The notes under the pieces were generated by a model, which saw nothing but the letters and a program-made list of their open reading frames with translations, had not been told where the DNA came from and did no database searches. Shown here piece after piece: positions 31,952 to 44,411 of a stretch of 64,000 bases of DNA. Positions within the stretch are counted from its first letter, which is position 1; each line of letters starts with the position of its first letter. Where the stretch lies: positions 434,001 to 498,000 of the forward strand of contig JAXQJY010000022.1 in assembly GCA_037042185.1 (NCBI GenBank). The letters run 5' to 3'. Made by a program: the position numbers and the translations under genes. Source of the stretch: Sordariomycetes sp. S80-01Y. Its lineage: Eukaryota > Ascomycota > Sordariomycetes.

Positions 31952-34900
31952 ATGGCCGCCGATCCGCCTAATTCGTCGTGGCATCCGGCGCTCATGCCCG
32001 ACCACGAATCTGCGCCGACGACGCCCCCCCTAAACCCGACCCAAGATCCATCACCAGATGCTTCGCCTGAGTCGCTACATAACGGCACGCCGTTAGATCC
32101 GGAACACAGGAGCAACCCTCTGGACTTTGCAGCAGATGATGGCGGCGAAGCAGACGCATGGCTCACCAACGGAGCTCACGAAGGCGGCGCATGGCTTGCA
32201 TCGCAATCTGCTGACCGAGACGCGACTAAAGCAGACGCCTCCGCCCCCGCTGACCCATCAAACGACTCATCTGCACAAGCAGAGAAGTCACCATCAAAAT
32301 CGCAACATTCTAGCTCCATGTCGTTCGCCCGAACGGTGTCTCACGAACCCAGCTTTGGCGACGACGACGAGGGAGACTGGAGCCTACCTCGCACCGATAG
32401 CGACCCCTTCAAGTTCATGCCTCCGTCCGATCGAACAAACTCCTTTCCAGTTCCCCCACCGCAGACCTCAGCCGATGAGCCTCATGACGAACACCCGTTG
32501 CCGTCAAATCAAGCGTTGGATGTGCTCGAGGAGACCGACGGAGACTGGGACTTGCACCAGCCTCCTCAAGAGCATGATGGCCAGGAGACGGCAGACGAAC
32601 CCTCTGGTGAGAGGCAGGAGGTCTTTCGAGGTCGTCACGGTGCTTCACGTTCCATGGGTGGCGATGTCCAACCTTTCGCGGAGCAGGCAGACAGCCGTTT
32701 TGAGGAGGGCGTTCCCCTCATGAACCAAGACGAAGACGCCCCGCGCAAATCTGCTCCAGAACCTGCAGCTGTCGATGACTTGTTTGCCGCAGATGAGGAA
32801 GGTGATGACTTTTTCGGCCAGGTGGGAAGTGAGGAGAAGTCGTCGCAGGACCCAGCGATTGCGCCACTTGAGCGCAAATCGACATCGCAGGTTCTGGGAA
32901 ACCTGGATTCAGAGCCACCAACGCGCCAGAATACCTTTGACCGAGTGGAAGAGAAAGACGATGAGGTACCAAAGAGCGATGAGGTACCCGCCCAAGCGCC
33001 AAAAGCCACCGGGAGTGGAAGAGCTGGCGGTCACAGACGGACTAAGACTCAGGATCTGAACGCCAAGTGGCAGGAAGCATTTGGTGGCGACGATGACGAC
33101 GAGGACTTCCTCCTGGATGATTCCGCAGAGGGCAAAGACCTCGACCCGGCCGGCTTCCTAGGCAGCGACGACGAAGGTCTTCTCGAAGACGTCGACGAGC
33201 CCGCTCCAACGGCGCAGCATCAGTCTGCCCAACCTGCCCAACCTGCCCAAGCTTCGAGGCAGTCCTCTTTCAATCCTTACGCGCCTCAGAATGCATATCA
33301 GCCGACGGCACAGCCACCACAAGCACCGGCGCAGGTTGGCAGCTACTTCAATCCACCTGCTCCTACAAACGCATTCCCTGCAAACCCACAGTATGGACGG
33401 CCCCCTTTGCCAGGTTCCGATCAGCCCAAGGCGCAAAGCTTCGCGGACAAGAACAAGGGCGGTTACGCCTCACCTTACGATCTTCCATCCGATATTGTAA
33501 GCAGTGTACCGAAGCCTCGCAAACGACCAAGCACGCAATCCCTTTATGCGCCAACCACCGCGGCCCAGCAGGCGCCTCCGCCTCCAGGAATTCCGCGCAG
33601 TGCCAGTAATGCTCCTCCGGGGCCCCCGCCAGCATCAGATTCTCGGCCAGCGTCAAGCGATTCACAAGGACCTCCGGGCGGTGGTGCAAAAACGTCGACG
33701 CCTGCCCTTCGAAACAAGGGTAGCTTCTTTGAAGAGTTGCCCATGTCCTCGAAACCCCGTTCGGCATCTAGACAAAGTCATAGAGTCCCCTCGCCTGCGC
33801 AAGCACCGGCACAGGCCCCCCCACAAGGTCCTCCTCAAAGTGTGACCCCTGGAGTTGGTCTAGGGCCCTCTCCTCTTGGTCCTGGCATGAATAGCCAGCA
33901 ACCTCCCCCACCTCCGCCTGCGCAACAGGAATCCACCCCCCAGTCCAGCTCATACGGGAACCTCGTTTCTCCTGAGAGAGTTAGCCCCTACGCAGCTCTC
34001 CAAACAGGTGCTCCCATGCCTCAGCCCTCTGGCAACGCTACTCGTTACTCTCCTGCCCTGAGTCACACGCCCGGTAGTACTTCAGCTCCTCCTCCCCCGG
34101 CTGGCAACCGTTATTCTCCGGCACCTCCCGTTCCTCGTCAATCCAGCTACAGTCCCTCAAGAGGCACCGCTACTAGTCCTTCTGTACTTGCTCACCAACC
34201 TCGGACTTCGAGTCCCCTCGCCCATTTCGAAAGCAGCAGTGCCAGGGGGCATGGCGAATTGCCTGTGCCAGAGCGACGCTCCAGCAGTTCCTCATACGAG
34301 CCTCGATTGAACCGCATGCCTTCTTTGCCGCCAACTCGCGAGGTCGACGAGGAAGAAGACCACGCAGATGCAGGCGTGTCGTTGGCTACTCGCCACTCTT
34401 CCTCAGAGTCGAAATATGCTCCGATTCCAGGTGCACGACAGACGCCTCCCCCTCCCAGCACAATGTCGCCTCCAAAGAGGACAACCTCGAATTATGCTCC
34501 TCAGCCAGCGCCAACAAGCCAGCCAGGCTTCGTGCCTCCGCCTAGAGCGCAGACGCAGTCTCCTGGTGCAACAATGCCAACACGGCCAACGCATGGACAC
34601 GCGCGTCGCCCTTCGTCCGCGCATTCCCATGCCGGCCCTGAGCTGTCGAAGCCGAACCAGTCATCCTACGCTCCCCGTTCGAGGCAACGAGGAGCTTCGA
34701 TATCGATGAATATGGTGCCCCCTACGGACGGCCGCGAGCAGGACCCCTTGCAGAGATGGAAAGGCGTTCCGATCTTTGCCTGGGGTGTTGGTGGGACTGT
34801 CATTACCACATTTCCCCAGAGCACGCCGCGGTATACTATCTCGTCTTCGACGCCCACCATTACGCGCGCCAACGGTGAAGTAAAGGTGAAAAACATCAAA

Positions 34901-37629
34901 GACATCGACCCACTTCCAGAACGCTTGATGAAGTTTCCCGGCCCGCTCAAGAGCAAGTCTAAGAAGAAAGAGACGGTGGCTTGGTTGACAGCGGGCATCG
35001 AGGCCCTCGAGAAGAATCTGCCGGACTTGTCTTTCCATTCCGAATTGTCACTTGAGGCGAAGCGCGGCATTGAGCGCCTGTTGCTCTGGAAAATTCTCCG
35101 GGTATTCATCGAGCATGATGGTATACTCGAGGGAACACCAGCCGTGGAGAAAGCTGTTCGTGGTGTGCTTTCGCCAGATACGGCCGACGGACCATCTCTT
35201 CCTGGGAGCTCGCATGGAGCTCCCCTCACCTCGATGCAAGCGGACTCTGTTGATGCTGGCTCTGTTGAGCAGATTCGCGCCAGTCTCATCAAGGGTCAAC
35301 GCGAAGCTGCTGTGTGGATCGCAGTTGACAAACGGTTATGGGGCCATGCTATGCTCATCGCCAACACTGTGTCCCCGGATCTCTACAAGCAAGTCACCCA
35401 AGAGTTCGTGCGCAAAGAGGTCAACTACCAAGGCCACAACAACGAATCCATGGCTGCCCTTTACAAAATCCTGTCTGGAAACTATGAAGACTGTGTAGAC
35501 GAACTCGTGCCGTCGCACGCTCGCGCTGGGTTCCAGATGATTTCTACAGGCCCAGCCACGGGCCCAAGCAAGGGTGCAATGGACGGTCTCGACAAGTGGC
35601 AGGAAACCTTGTCACTTGTGCTTGGCAATCGCAGTGCAGGGGACGTCGCCGGCTTGAACGCGCTTGGAAAACTGCTCGCAAGCTACGGACGCGCGGAGGC
35701 CGCTCACATATGCTTCATGTTTAGCCGGAGCGTCTCGGTGTTTGGCGGTCTTAACGACCCTAGCTCCCACTTTGTGCTGCTCGGGTCCGATCACCAGCAG
35801 CAAGCTTCCCATTTTGGAAAGGAGATCGAGTCTCTGGAACTGAGCGAGGTGTATGAGTATGGTTTGACGTTGTCTGGTGGCGTTGCAGCCGCCGGAGGCT
35901 CCCCTCATCTTGCCGCCTATAAGCTACAACACGCTTTCACGCTGGCGGAATGTGGCCACCGTGACAAGGCTCTACAGTACTGCGATGCGATTGCTTCAGC
36001 CATGGCCTCACAGACCAAGAGGTCTCCGTATTACAATGGTTACCTCGCGGCGTCGGTTGATGATTTCATCACTCGCTTAAAACAAGCACCAAAAGGCGAG
36101 TCAGGCTCTTGGATCTCGAAGCCAAGTATGGGTAAGGTCTCTGACAGCATGTGGAACAAATTCAACAAATTTGTATCTGGAGACGATGAGGGGCCGAATG
36201 GGCCTGGCGCTGTCAATGCTGATGGAAGTCCTTTCAACCACGTCGGAACTACGCCTACCATCAGTCGATCCCCATCTGTCAACAACTTTGAGATGTATGG
36301 ATCGAGCGGCCCCAGTTACGGCATGCCAGCGCCGGTTGCGCTCTCTGCAGGGCCGTCAAAGTACGCCCCTGGCCCTGCGGCTTCATCAACACCGAACCCG
36401 TACCAGCCAGTTTCCCAATACACCCCAGCCGGTGGTGCTTCTCACGAGGGTCAGAGCGAGTATCCCGGGTTCTCTGGGTCCGTGCCGGAAACGCCATATC
36501 CAGGCGCTGCGCCGGTCCAGAACAACCCTTATGCCCCCTCTTCAGGCTACCAACCTTCCGAACCTCGCACAAGCTCGGACGCTCAACGTCCACAAGGTCT
36601 AGCACAGTCGGTCAGCATGCCTGTGATGCCTACAAGCCAGGCACAGAACCCCGCCAGCCAAGGCTACCAACCGCAGTCCTATGGTTACGAGCCTCCCCAG
36701 CCTTCATACGAGGCCCCTCAGCCGAGCAACGAAGCTGCGGAGGAGAATCAAGACGGTGGATTTAGCAGCGGTTTCGAGCCTCCATCTCTGCAGCCCTACG
36801 GATACGAGCCTCCTTCCTACGATGCCCATATGGATGCCGAGGACGGGGAGGAAGCTCCCAAGCCTAAGAAGAAGAGCTTCATGGACGACGACGAGGATGA
36901 CATCCAACCTGTGCGTTCTGATGGAAAATCCAAATCCGAGAAAGATCGCGAGAACGAGGAGCTTTTCCGCAAGGCTGCCGAGGAAGATGGTAAGTGTGGA
37001 AGCTATGGTCCTGTAGTACAGATCGCTAACTCATCTCAGCCAAGCGCGCAGAAGAAGAAAAGGCAGGAAAGAAGGGTGGTTGGGGCTTCGGAGGTTGGTT
37101 CGGCGGCAAGAAGCCTGCGTCGCCCAAGCCGGGAGAGATCCCCAACAAGCCCGTCCGAGCCAACCTCGGCGAGGCCAGCTCCTTCGTCTACGATCCTGAG
37201 CTCAAGCGCTGGGTCAACAAGAAGCCTGGCGCAGAGAACACACCGGCCAAGACAGCGACTCCGCCTCCCCCTAAGGCTGGCCCCAGATCTATGACCGGCA
37301 CTCCGCCGCCGACTTCGGGAACCCCCCCTCCTCCTGGACGGTCCGTCTCCGGTGGGCTTCCGCCAAGGTCCATTCCGGCTGCCGGCTCAATGCCTGACCT
37401 GAAGCCCGCTGCTTCGATGGACAACCTCCAAGCCCCGCCCGCGCCGGGCATGGCCCGCACGGCATCGAACCAGAGTGCTGGTGCGCCGCCGAGCGCACCG
37501 CCCAGCCGTCCTGGAACGAGCATGAGCAACGCCAGCAGCATTGACGATCTCATCAGCGCTGGGCCGCGCACTGCCGGGAAGAAGAAGCCCAGGAAGAGTG
37601 GGCGCTACGTGGATGTCATGGCCAAGTAG
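31952..37629 (+). CDS. SEC16: COPII coat assembly scaffold Sec16
   Basis: Large peripheral ER protein that organises ER exit sites and templates COPII assembly. Exons are 31952-36989 and 37040-37629 (intron 50 bp, GTAAGT...CTAAC...CAG), giving 1875 residues. The N-terminal 900 residues are disordered, Pro/Ser/Gln-rich, with acidic blocks. The central conserved domain, about 934-1376, begins WKGVPIFAWGVGGTV and includes an ACE1-like alpha-solenoid that binds Sec13. A Tyr/Pro/Gln-rich C-terminal part ends in a conserved block, GWGFGGWFGGKK...SSFVYDPELKRWVNKK, reached only through the final splice, then a Pro-rich tail. The frame opens upstream at a TTG, but ATG 31952 is the first Met. Confidence 0.95.
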
Positions 37630-38059
37630 TTGATTTGAGTATGAAAGAGATGTTGAGAGTGGGCGGTGTTGTTTGCTATTTACTGGGCGTTTGGTTGGGA
37701 GACCTCTGTAACATGGATTATGGCTTGGGTACAGCACAACCCGGTGTAATATATTAGATGTGGACTATATCATAAGCAGCACTTCGAATTCAGAAGCTTA
37801 ATCTTACTACTCTATGGGCGCGAAACTTCAAAGTTGGCTCTTCATATTAACGTGTTGGTCCCTTCGCTTCTACCTTAAGATCGTTTCTCACTTGTCGTTC
37901 GGGGGCCTCCGAGCCACGGTTATGGCAACTCACGAGTGAGGTTTCGAGCCGCGTGCACGCATCTTGTCTCGCGTTGCATGAGCAGAGAGCGAGGTACATT
38001 CAACCTGGTGTGGTTACGGAGCGTTGCCCTTGTCTATGCCATTCAATGTCTGTTAGACT
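37630..38059. other. Convergent intergenic region SEC16 / CobW-like gene
   Basis: About 430 bp, no gene seen. Confidence 0.6.
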
Positions 38060-39166
38060 CTATATTATTTTGGAGATGCTGAGCTTTCCCTGAGCGGCCC
38101 CTTCTAGTGCAATCATGCCCTGCTTCTCTATCTTTTCTTTCCATCTCTGACCTTCCTGTCGCCCCGTGATGATGGTCATTCGCAGAATCGCCTCGGAGCT
38201 AGAAGCATGTTCGCTCTCACCTTCCGACACAGGAGTGAAGGTCCATCTCGAAAACGCCCAATTGAGGATGTAGCGGCCCTGTGGGGCTTCTTCCGGGGCC
38301 GGCAAGTTGGCGTCGGAGTTGCGAGGTCGGGATGAAAGTGTCAGGACCGCCTTGATACGGTACACCTCGTCTTTTGGTGCGGAAGCAAGGAGGTTCTCGA
38401 GCTTCTCCAAGGAGACCGATGAGCCAGGCTCGCCCTGGAGCTCGACGGAGAGGACCTCGACTTCGCTTTGATGACCATGCTCGTGCTCGTTGCTGTCGTG
38501 TGAGTAGCCCTCCTGACCTTTGATGGCTTCTTGGTCGGCTGTTAAATCTCTGGCGAGCGCACCGTCTGTGCCAAAAAGTAGATCCATTGGCACGCTGCCC
38601 TTGTCACTCTTGACCGTGGCAGTGGGTACCTCCATGGCGCCCAAGTGATCCAAGCAGTCCTCGTACCGGTCTTCACCAGCCACCTCCCACTTATTTAAGA
38701 CAATCAAGTCGGTGAATTTGGCCTGCTGCTGTGCCGTGAAACTGACATCCTTGTACCCCTCCCAATTCTCAACGTCAATCACGCTGACCACCCCGTCCAG
38801 GACATACCTTCCTGTCTTCCTCGCCAAATTGTTGATCTCCATGGCGAGGGTCGCTGGGAAGGCACTGCCGCTGGTCTCAATGATGATGCGGTCCGGCTTG
38901 ACCGTATTGTACATTTCCTCCAGGGCCGGGCCCAGTTCGCCGACGATGTTGCAGCAGATGCAGCCATTGAGCAGTTCCTGGACTCCGGAGATGGCGCTAG
39001 AGGTCGCTAACTGCGAGTCGACAGCCAGGTCGCCAAATTCATTTTTCAGGAGGGCGAGGCGGTAGTTGGGGTTGTGAGCACGGAGTTGGGGAATAAGGTT
39101 GAGGATGAGGGTGGTTTTGCCGGAACCGAGGAACCCAGTGAGCAGGGTGATGGGCACAGGAGCCAT
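38060..39166 (-). CDS. CobW/COG0523 GTP-dependent metallochaperone
   Basis: G3E-family P-loop GTPase thought to deliver zinc or another metal to client proteins. Single exon, 368 residues. GFLGSGKTT is at 11-19; the family's metal-binding CxCC is C69-I-C71-C72 (NGCICC). IETSGSAFP and LNKWE follow as switch and guanine-specificity elements; the last is an NKxD variant with Glu in place of Asp. A His/Asp/Glu stretch (SHDSNEHEHGH) before the C-terminal CobW domain is a common extra metal-binding loop. The C-terminal domain contains RIKAVLTL and ILNWAFSRWTF. Start 39166 is preferred because the frame upstream is open but has no ATG. The specific metal is not visible from sequence. Confidence 0.9.
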   Translation of the reverse strand: MAPVPITLLTGFLGSGKTTLILNLIPQLRAHNPNYRLALLKNEFGDLAVDSQLATSSAISGVQELLNGCICCNIVGELGPALEEMYNTVKPDRIIIETSGSAFPATLAMEINNLARKTGRYVLDGVVSVIDVENWEGYKDVSFTAQQQAKFTDLIVLNKWEVAGEDRYEDCLDHLGAMEVPTATVKSDKGSVPMDLLFGTDGALARDLTADQEAIKGQEGYSHDSNEHEHGHQSEVEVLSVELQGEPGSSVSLEKLENLLASAPKDEVYRIKAVLTLSSRPRNSDANLPAPEEAPQGRYILNWAFSRWTFTPVSEGESEHASSSEAILRMTIITGRQEGQRWKEKIEKQGMIALEGAAQGKLSISKII

Positions 39167-40282
39167 GATGAAGGATAGTTGTTGAGCTGTTAGGTCTTGA
39201 AACGCCCCAGGAGAACTAATAGCCGTCACTTGTAGCAATATCTCTCGAAGCTGTATTGAATTCTCTCACTCTGTGTCAGTTGTCGACCCAAATTTGACTC
39301 AAAGCGGGACTTGACGTCATTCGCTGGTGTGATACTACAGTTTGGGCTGGCGCTAACCGAGGACCCCTTTCCTTGGCTATAAGGCTGTTGATACACATCC
39401 ACCTGCAAAGAGCATATCACTGTAGATAGCTGTTGCCGTAATAATACGCGGCATATTTTATTTCGTCTTCCTTTGTCGATTATGCGGTCTGTGTGTGTCT
39501 AGCGAAAATCGGTAGGTCTTACTTCTACCAGCCATTACTCCGGTGCAACTGAGATACTGCAAGTCAGAGCATCCGAGATCATGGCTTGACTGGCACATCA
39601 TTGCTTGGGAGATGTTTTTGTCGGACCGTGCCTCGAGCTCACACCTACAGCCCCGAGCCGAACCCCTAGGTCAAGAACAGTGAACACCGACTCTGGACCG
39701 TCACACAGCTTGAATTCTCAGGACTAAGACGGCGAAGTCGACATAAACAGAGTAGTCAACCTTAATCGGCTCTACCAATCAATAAATGGGATCAACAGGC
39801 AATAGAGCTCCGTCGACAATAATAAAGCATGGAGTTAATATCATATTCCAGGTCTGGATCTCGGTGAACTCCTGGGCATGGCACGACATTGTCAACGCTA
39901 ATATACAGTGTGAAATTATGTGTGATGGGGAGTCGAGAATCCTCGAGAACGCCGTGAGCACCCGCCAAGCAAAGCCTGCCGAGGGGACATGTAGTAATTG
40001 CCTAGAAAGATTGAGACTTGCACGCAGCAAACAATCCACGAAAACGGGGTAACAATCCTCACGTAGAACGTGTTCGGCTTTCCTATTTCACGGCGATGTA
40101 CTTTTCAAAAACGATATTTCCGACCATGGCAAAGGAGAGAGCTCCAATTCAGAGCCCCTTCAGAGCAGGAATCGGTTGTGGCTGAACGTAGAGTGTAAGA
40201 TGAATTGTTAGAACGCTAAGACTGCTTGCTATATGCTGTGCTTCAAACTTCAGGGCTAAACTCCGTAAAGAAATGTCCTCCC
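39167..40282. other. Intergenic region CobW-like / VHC1
   Basis: About 1.1 kb, partly AT-rich, promoter of the CobW-like gene and 3' flank of VHC1. Two short frames on opposite strands near 39780-40050 overlap and are not supported. Confidence 0.55.
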
Positions 40283-43200
40283 CTATAAGCTCACCGTGAC
40301 GGTCATGTTATTGCTCAGGACCAACAAAGTAGGTGGCAGTTCGTTACATAGCACCTCAATGTCCGAAAGATACCCAATCGTAGCACCCTCATCCGAGCTC
40401 GTCCCCTCGGAAGGAATGGGCAGCGTGCTCATCAAGACAGCCGTATCCTTCGAGTTGCGTCGCATAAGCTCGTTGAGGATCAGATGCTGCGCGCGGCTGG
40501 GCAGGTCGTTGAAGGACAGCGAGAAGCTGCCGGTCGAGTAGCTGGATCCACCTGACGGCTCTTCGGGGCTGAATTTGTAAGAGCTCAGAAGGTCGGGGAC
40601 GCTGAGGTTCAGGTCGCCGCTGGTGTAGGAGCTTTGACGGGAGTGATGGCGGGATTGAGACGCCGAATTTCGAGCCGACGTCGATTGTTGCTCGGTCGGC
40701 TCCGCAAACGACACCGTCCGTGCACCGCCCTCCCCTGCGAGAACCTTCGTCTCCGGAAGAGGACGACTAGAAAAGCGCGCGTGGCCGAACGAGGAAGCTC
40801 GCGAGGCAGAAGGACGCTCTCTAGGCGTGCTGGTCCCGGAGTCGGCGAAGGTGATACGGGAGTCCCCGCCTTCGGTTGTGACGGTTGTTTCCGGAACGGG
40901 TCGACTGGAGAACTTCATGGCGGACGAGTTGCGGGACATGGCTGGGCGCCCGGGTGTGGCTGAGGTGCTGGCATCGGACGGGGCGCGTGATGCGCGCAGG
41001 GGCGACGTTGAGCGTGCGCGGGAGAGCGACCGGGGTTGGAGATCGGGCATGTTCGTCTCGAGGGACGGGAATGTCTCGGTGCCTTGAAGTCGGCGGCGGG
41101 TTGGCTCTCCAGTGTCGTTGCGTGGGCTTGCTCCGTACTCAACTACCGTCGGGACGTCAGCGCGAGGCTGGCTCTCCTCTTGCTCGTCTTGGTCCAGCAG
41201 TGTCTGGGACGTGGACATCGTGCCGTAACTTGGAGCTTTGTGGTCTTCTTCGTTGGCTCGCGACCTTTTTCGACGGCGCTTCTTCAATATCTTCTCTACG
41301 GGGGCTTCACCCCGAGGCTGGCTTAGAGCGGGCTGGACACTCGATAGCAGCGGTCTCTTCACGGCATCAGATGTGTCCATCCTGAAGTGCTTTATGGCCT
41401 CATCCTCCGAATAGCCGTCTTCGGATTCCGATGTAGATCCAATGTGGCTTTGGGTATCGCTTTCGGGCTCGGCTTCATGGACAATACCGTGCAGTAGATG
41501 ATTGGTGTGCATGCCAGCACTGACGCCGAGCTTCGACAAGACGGATATGTGTGGTCGTTTTGGAATGTCGCCTAGGTCAGCTTCCATATTCGTCCTGGGC
41601 CGGTCTGAATTTGTCTCGTCGTGTGGATTGTAGACTCCCGGTCTTCCATATGTAGACTCGAAGATGTGAGTTACATGGCTTCGGTCCTGGCTCATGGACC
41701 GGTGGTCGAATCCCCCACGAAGCATCTGTAGGTCATCCCACCACTCCTCGTCCCGCAAACCCTCATTGACGATTATTTCCCAGTCCATGTCGTTGCTGTT
41801 GCCGTTGATTATGAGCTCATACGTGTTGAGCTCACCCGAGGCCAGCCAGAAGACCACTACCTTGGCGTCAATTCGCAGCTTCTCGAGGAGCCCTTTGACG
41901 CGCGCGCTCTCTTCTTCTACCTCGTTCTCATACTCGACAAAAACCATGACGCGAAGGATATAGGCCTGCTTCCAGGTTTTGACGCTTTGAAGAATGTGGC
42001 CCAGCTGGAGGATGAGAGTATCTGCTGATGTCAGTCATGAAGCTCCTTGTAGTGGCTCATGTGCCCTGGAAGGCTTTAACTTACATGTGTCGAAGTTAGT
42101 GGTCAGAACACTTTTGCCGTCTGAAGTGATTTCGGCGGACATCTGGATAGGCCAAAGGTCGACATATTTCTTGCTGTTCCCGCTCTTGGAAGGGGTTTCC
42201 AGCTTGTCGAACCCATAGCCCACGGCGACATTCAGACGGTGACGCAAAGCTAAGTCTTCTAACATGGTCATGTACTCGGTTGGCTGCATCATGCCTTCTG
42301 TCCGGATCACATCAGTCGGCAGAGACCCCTGGAGTATGCGTGCTGAAGTGTCTCCCCGACGACGGACGGGTCGTTTTCCAAATGATTGTTGAGGTTTAGT
42401 CATCTTGAGATTGGGCGACGTCGGAATGTCAGGAATAGGGAAACGGGGGTTAGATCGCCGAAGTTCTTCCATGTTGTAGAATCCAAGGACAGCAACATTT
42501 GGCCGCATGCCACCGAGGCCTGAGGATAAAATCAGATTCCGAATACCCCAGTTGATCGACGGTGACATGGTCAGCTGGACGAAGGCCTTGATGCGGGAAG
42601 ATTCGGAAATATAGTTCGTCCAGGCATTCTGCTGCAGTCTAGCCTCGTCCACCCCTTTCTTGAAGTCATCCGTGACAATGACGTGGCCTAAAATGTAGAG
42701 TGATCCCTTCTTCATTGAGTTGCAGAACTTGATCAACCGAGTCTGCTTCCTTGGGTCGTTGATCAGCAGGATGATATGTGGTCGCCAAAATTTGATGTGC
42801 TCAGGTTTTAGTCGAAGCAAGTACTTTCGGACTTGGTGGTAGATCAGGTTCTGTGAAACGTCTCCCCAGCGCTTGGGAGGACACAGAAAATGTATCAAGG
42901 AGAAGAGAAACACCATAAAGCAAATAGCAAGGGCGGCATAGGTTTCATCGATGAAGAACATGGCGGCCGCGGACGAGAGGCTGCCGAGGCAGGCGGTTTG
43001 CCAGCTGAAAAACTTGAAGCCTGGACGGAAGTTGGGGGCGGAGCCAATCTTGAGCAAGAAGCAGGCCAAATTCATGACGAGGAAGGTCATCTAAGAGAGG
43101 TCAGAATGTCTTCGTGCTAGAGAGATCGGGACGCGGTGTGGAAGCTTACCTGGAAGCCCATGGAGATGAAGGTCGCAATCTGGTTGAGATCAGCGAGCAA

Positions 43201-44411
43201 GGCTATTTGCGCAATCGCATACGTGATGCACAAGGCCGCGATCGGGTCGTCGCGCCTTGCCGTGCCTTTGTCGAAAAATGCCAACCCAGGAAGCAATTGG
43301 TCCCTGGCCAGGGCGCGGAAGAGACCTGCGGATGTCTTGATACCGATCAGGGCTGAGAAACCCGTGACAGCACATTCACCCGCAAAGATCACGTTCCGGG
43401 ACAAGTTGGTAAGAGGGATGATATTAGTGTTAGAAAGAAGCGACTCGTGCGTGATGCTGGACGCCATTGACAGGACGACGATGAAGTAGACGATGAAGGT
43501 CGACAAGGTTGCCCACAATGTACCGTTTGGAATAGCCTTGCTGGGATTTTTGAGATCTCCTGACATGGAAGCGCCGGCTAGGATGCCAGCAGTAGCACTT
43601 TGATGTGATTAGCTACTGTCGAGAATGAAGCCACCATGGGACTCACGGAAAGAGGATGCCAAACAACTCCCGAAACGTCTCAACGCCATCAAACGATTCG
43701 CGATCAAGGTGCGGTAGGAAGTTGTCTGCGAGAGTCTCCAAGCTCACTCCTGTAAACTCAATATTGTTTTCTGCGTCGTAAAATGGCCTCTTGAAGATGG
43801 CAGAGGTGGGGATGCTGGCCACGGCCAGGCATAAGATTGCCAGCAGAGCATTCGAAGCTTTGGAAAACTTGCTCGAGCCGAGGAAACAAAGCGCCGTCGA
43901 AACTGCCAAAGCGGCAGTCTGTAACCCGTAGCCGGTCCAGTAGCCTTCCGGAAAGCCATCTCCGACGTTAAGTCTGATGCAGTCAATGAGACCCACGACG
44001 TTCATTGCCGAGTTGAGCACCGAGGCAACGTAGAAGAGAATGCCAATGGAGCCACCGAATTCCGGCCCCAATGACCGCGAAATGAGGTAGTACGCGCCTC
44101 CGCCCTTGACTTCGCCATTCGAAGCGATGGCTGAAAGCGAGAAAAGGGTGAGGAAGTCGATGCAGTACGCCACAACAAGAAGGCCTGAGAAGCGGTCAAT
44201 TGAATCCAACCAGTGATCTAGTGCAGTGCTCGCCTATAATTCCCACGAAACCAACGCGCCCCAAAATATGACCAAATCTCAAAAACATCAGAATACTCAT
44301 GATATTCAGGCATACTGGGATGTAGACGCCAGTGACGGTGCCCAGCTTGCCGCCGCTCTTCCTTGGCTCTGGGAAGCCAGGCTCGGCCTTGGTGTCTGGA
44401 GATGGCGGCAT
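40283..44411 (-). CDS. VHC1: Cation-chloride cotransporter (SLC12 family, VHC1 type)
   Basis: Electroneutral K+/Cl- type cotransporter; the yeast member Vhc1 is vacuolar. Exons are 44411-44234, 44184-43647, 43597-43150, 43090-42085 and 42021-40283, giving 1302 residues as modelled. The core reads TGVYIPVCLNIMSILMFLRF, SAIASNGEVKGGGAYYLISR and LGPEFGGSIG, all SLC12 signatures. About 12 TM segments fill residues 20-560, and the long cytosolic C-terminal domain (560-1302) has a Ser/Arg-rich disordered part. Intron 1 (44233-44185, 49 bp) has a GC donor (TAG/GCGAGC) with a normal branch and CAG; only this splice gives the conserved spacing GIIGLLVVAYCIDF. The N-terminus is probably incomplete: open, conserved-looking codons (ALQRLKSLDLPAM) precede ATG 44411 without an ATG of their own. 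Confidence 0.9.

Noticed and set aside
39779-40052. Overlapping plus and minus ORFs of about 87 codons
   Set aside because: Mutual shadows in intergenic DNA without recognisable features.
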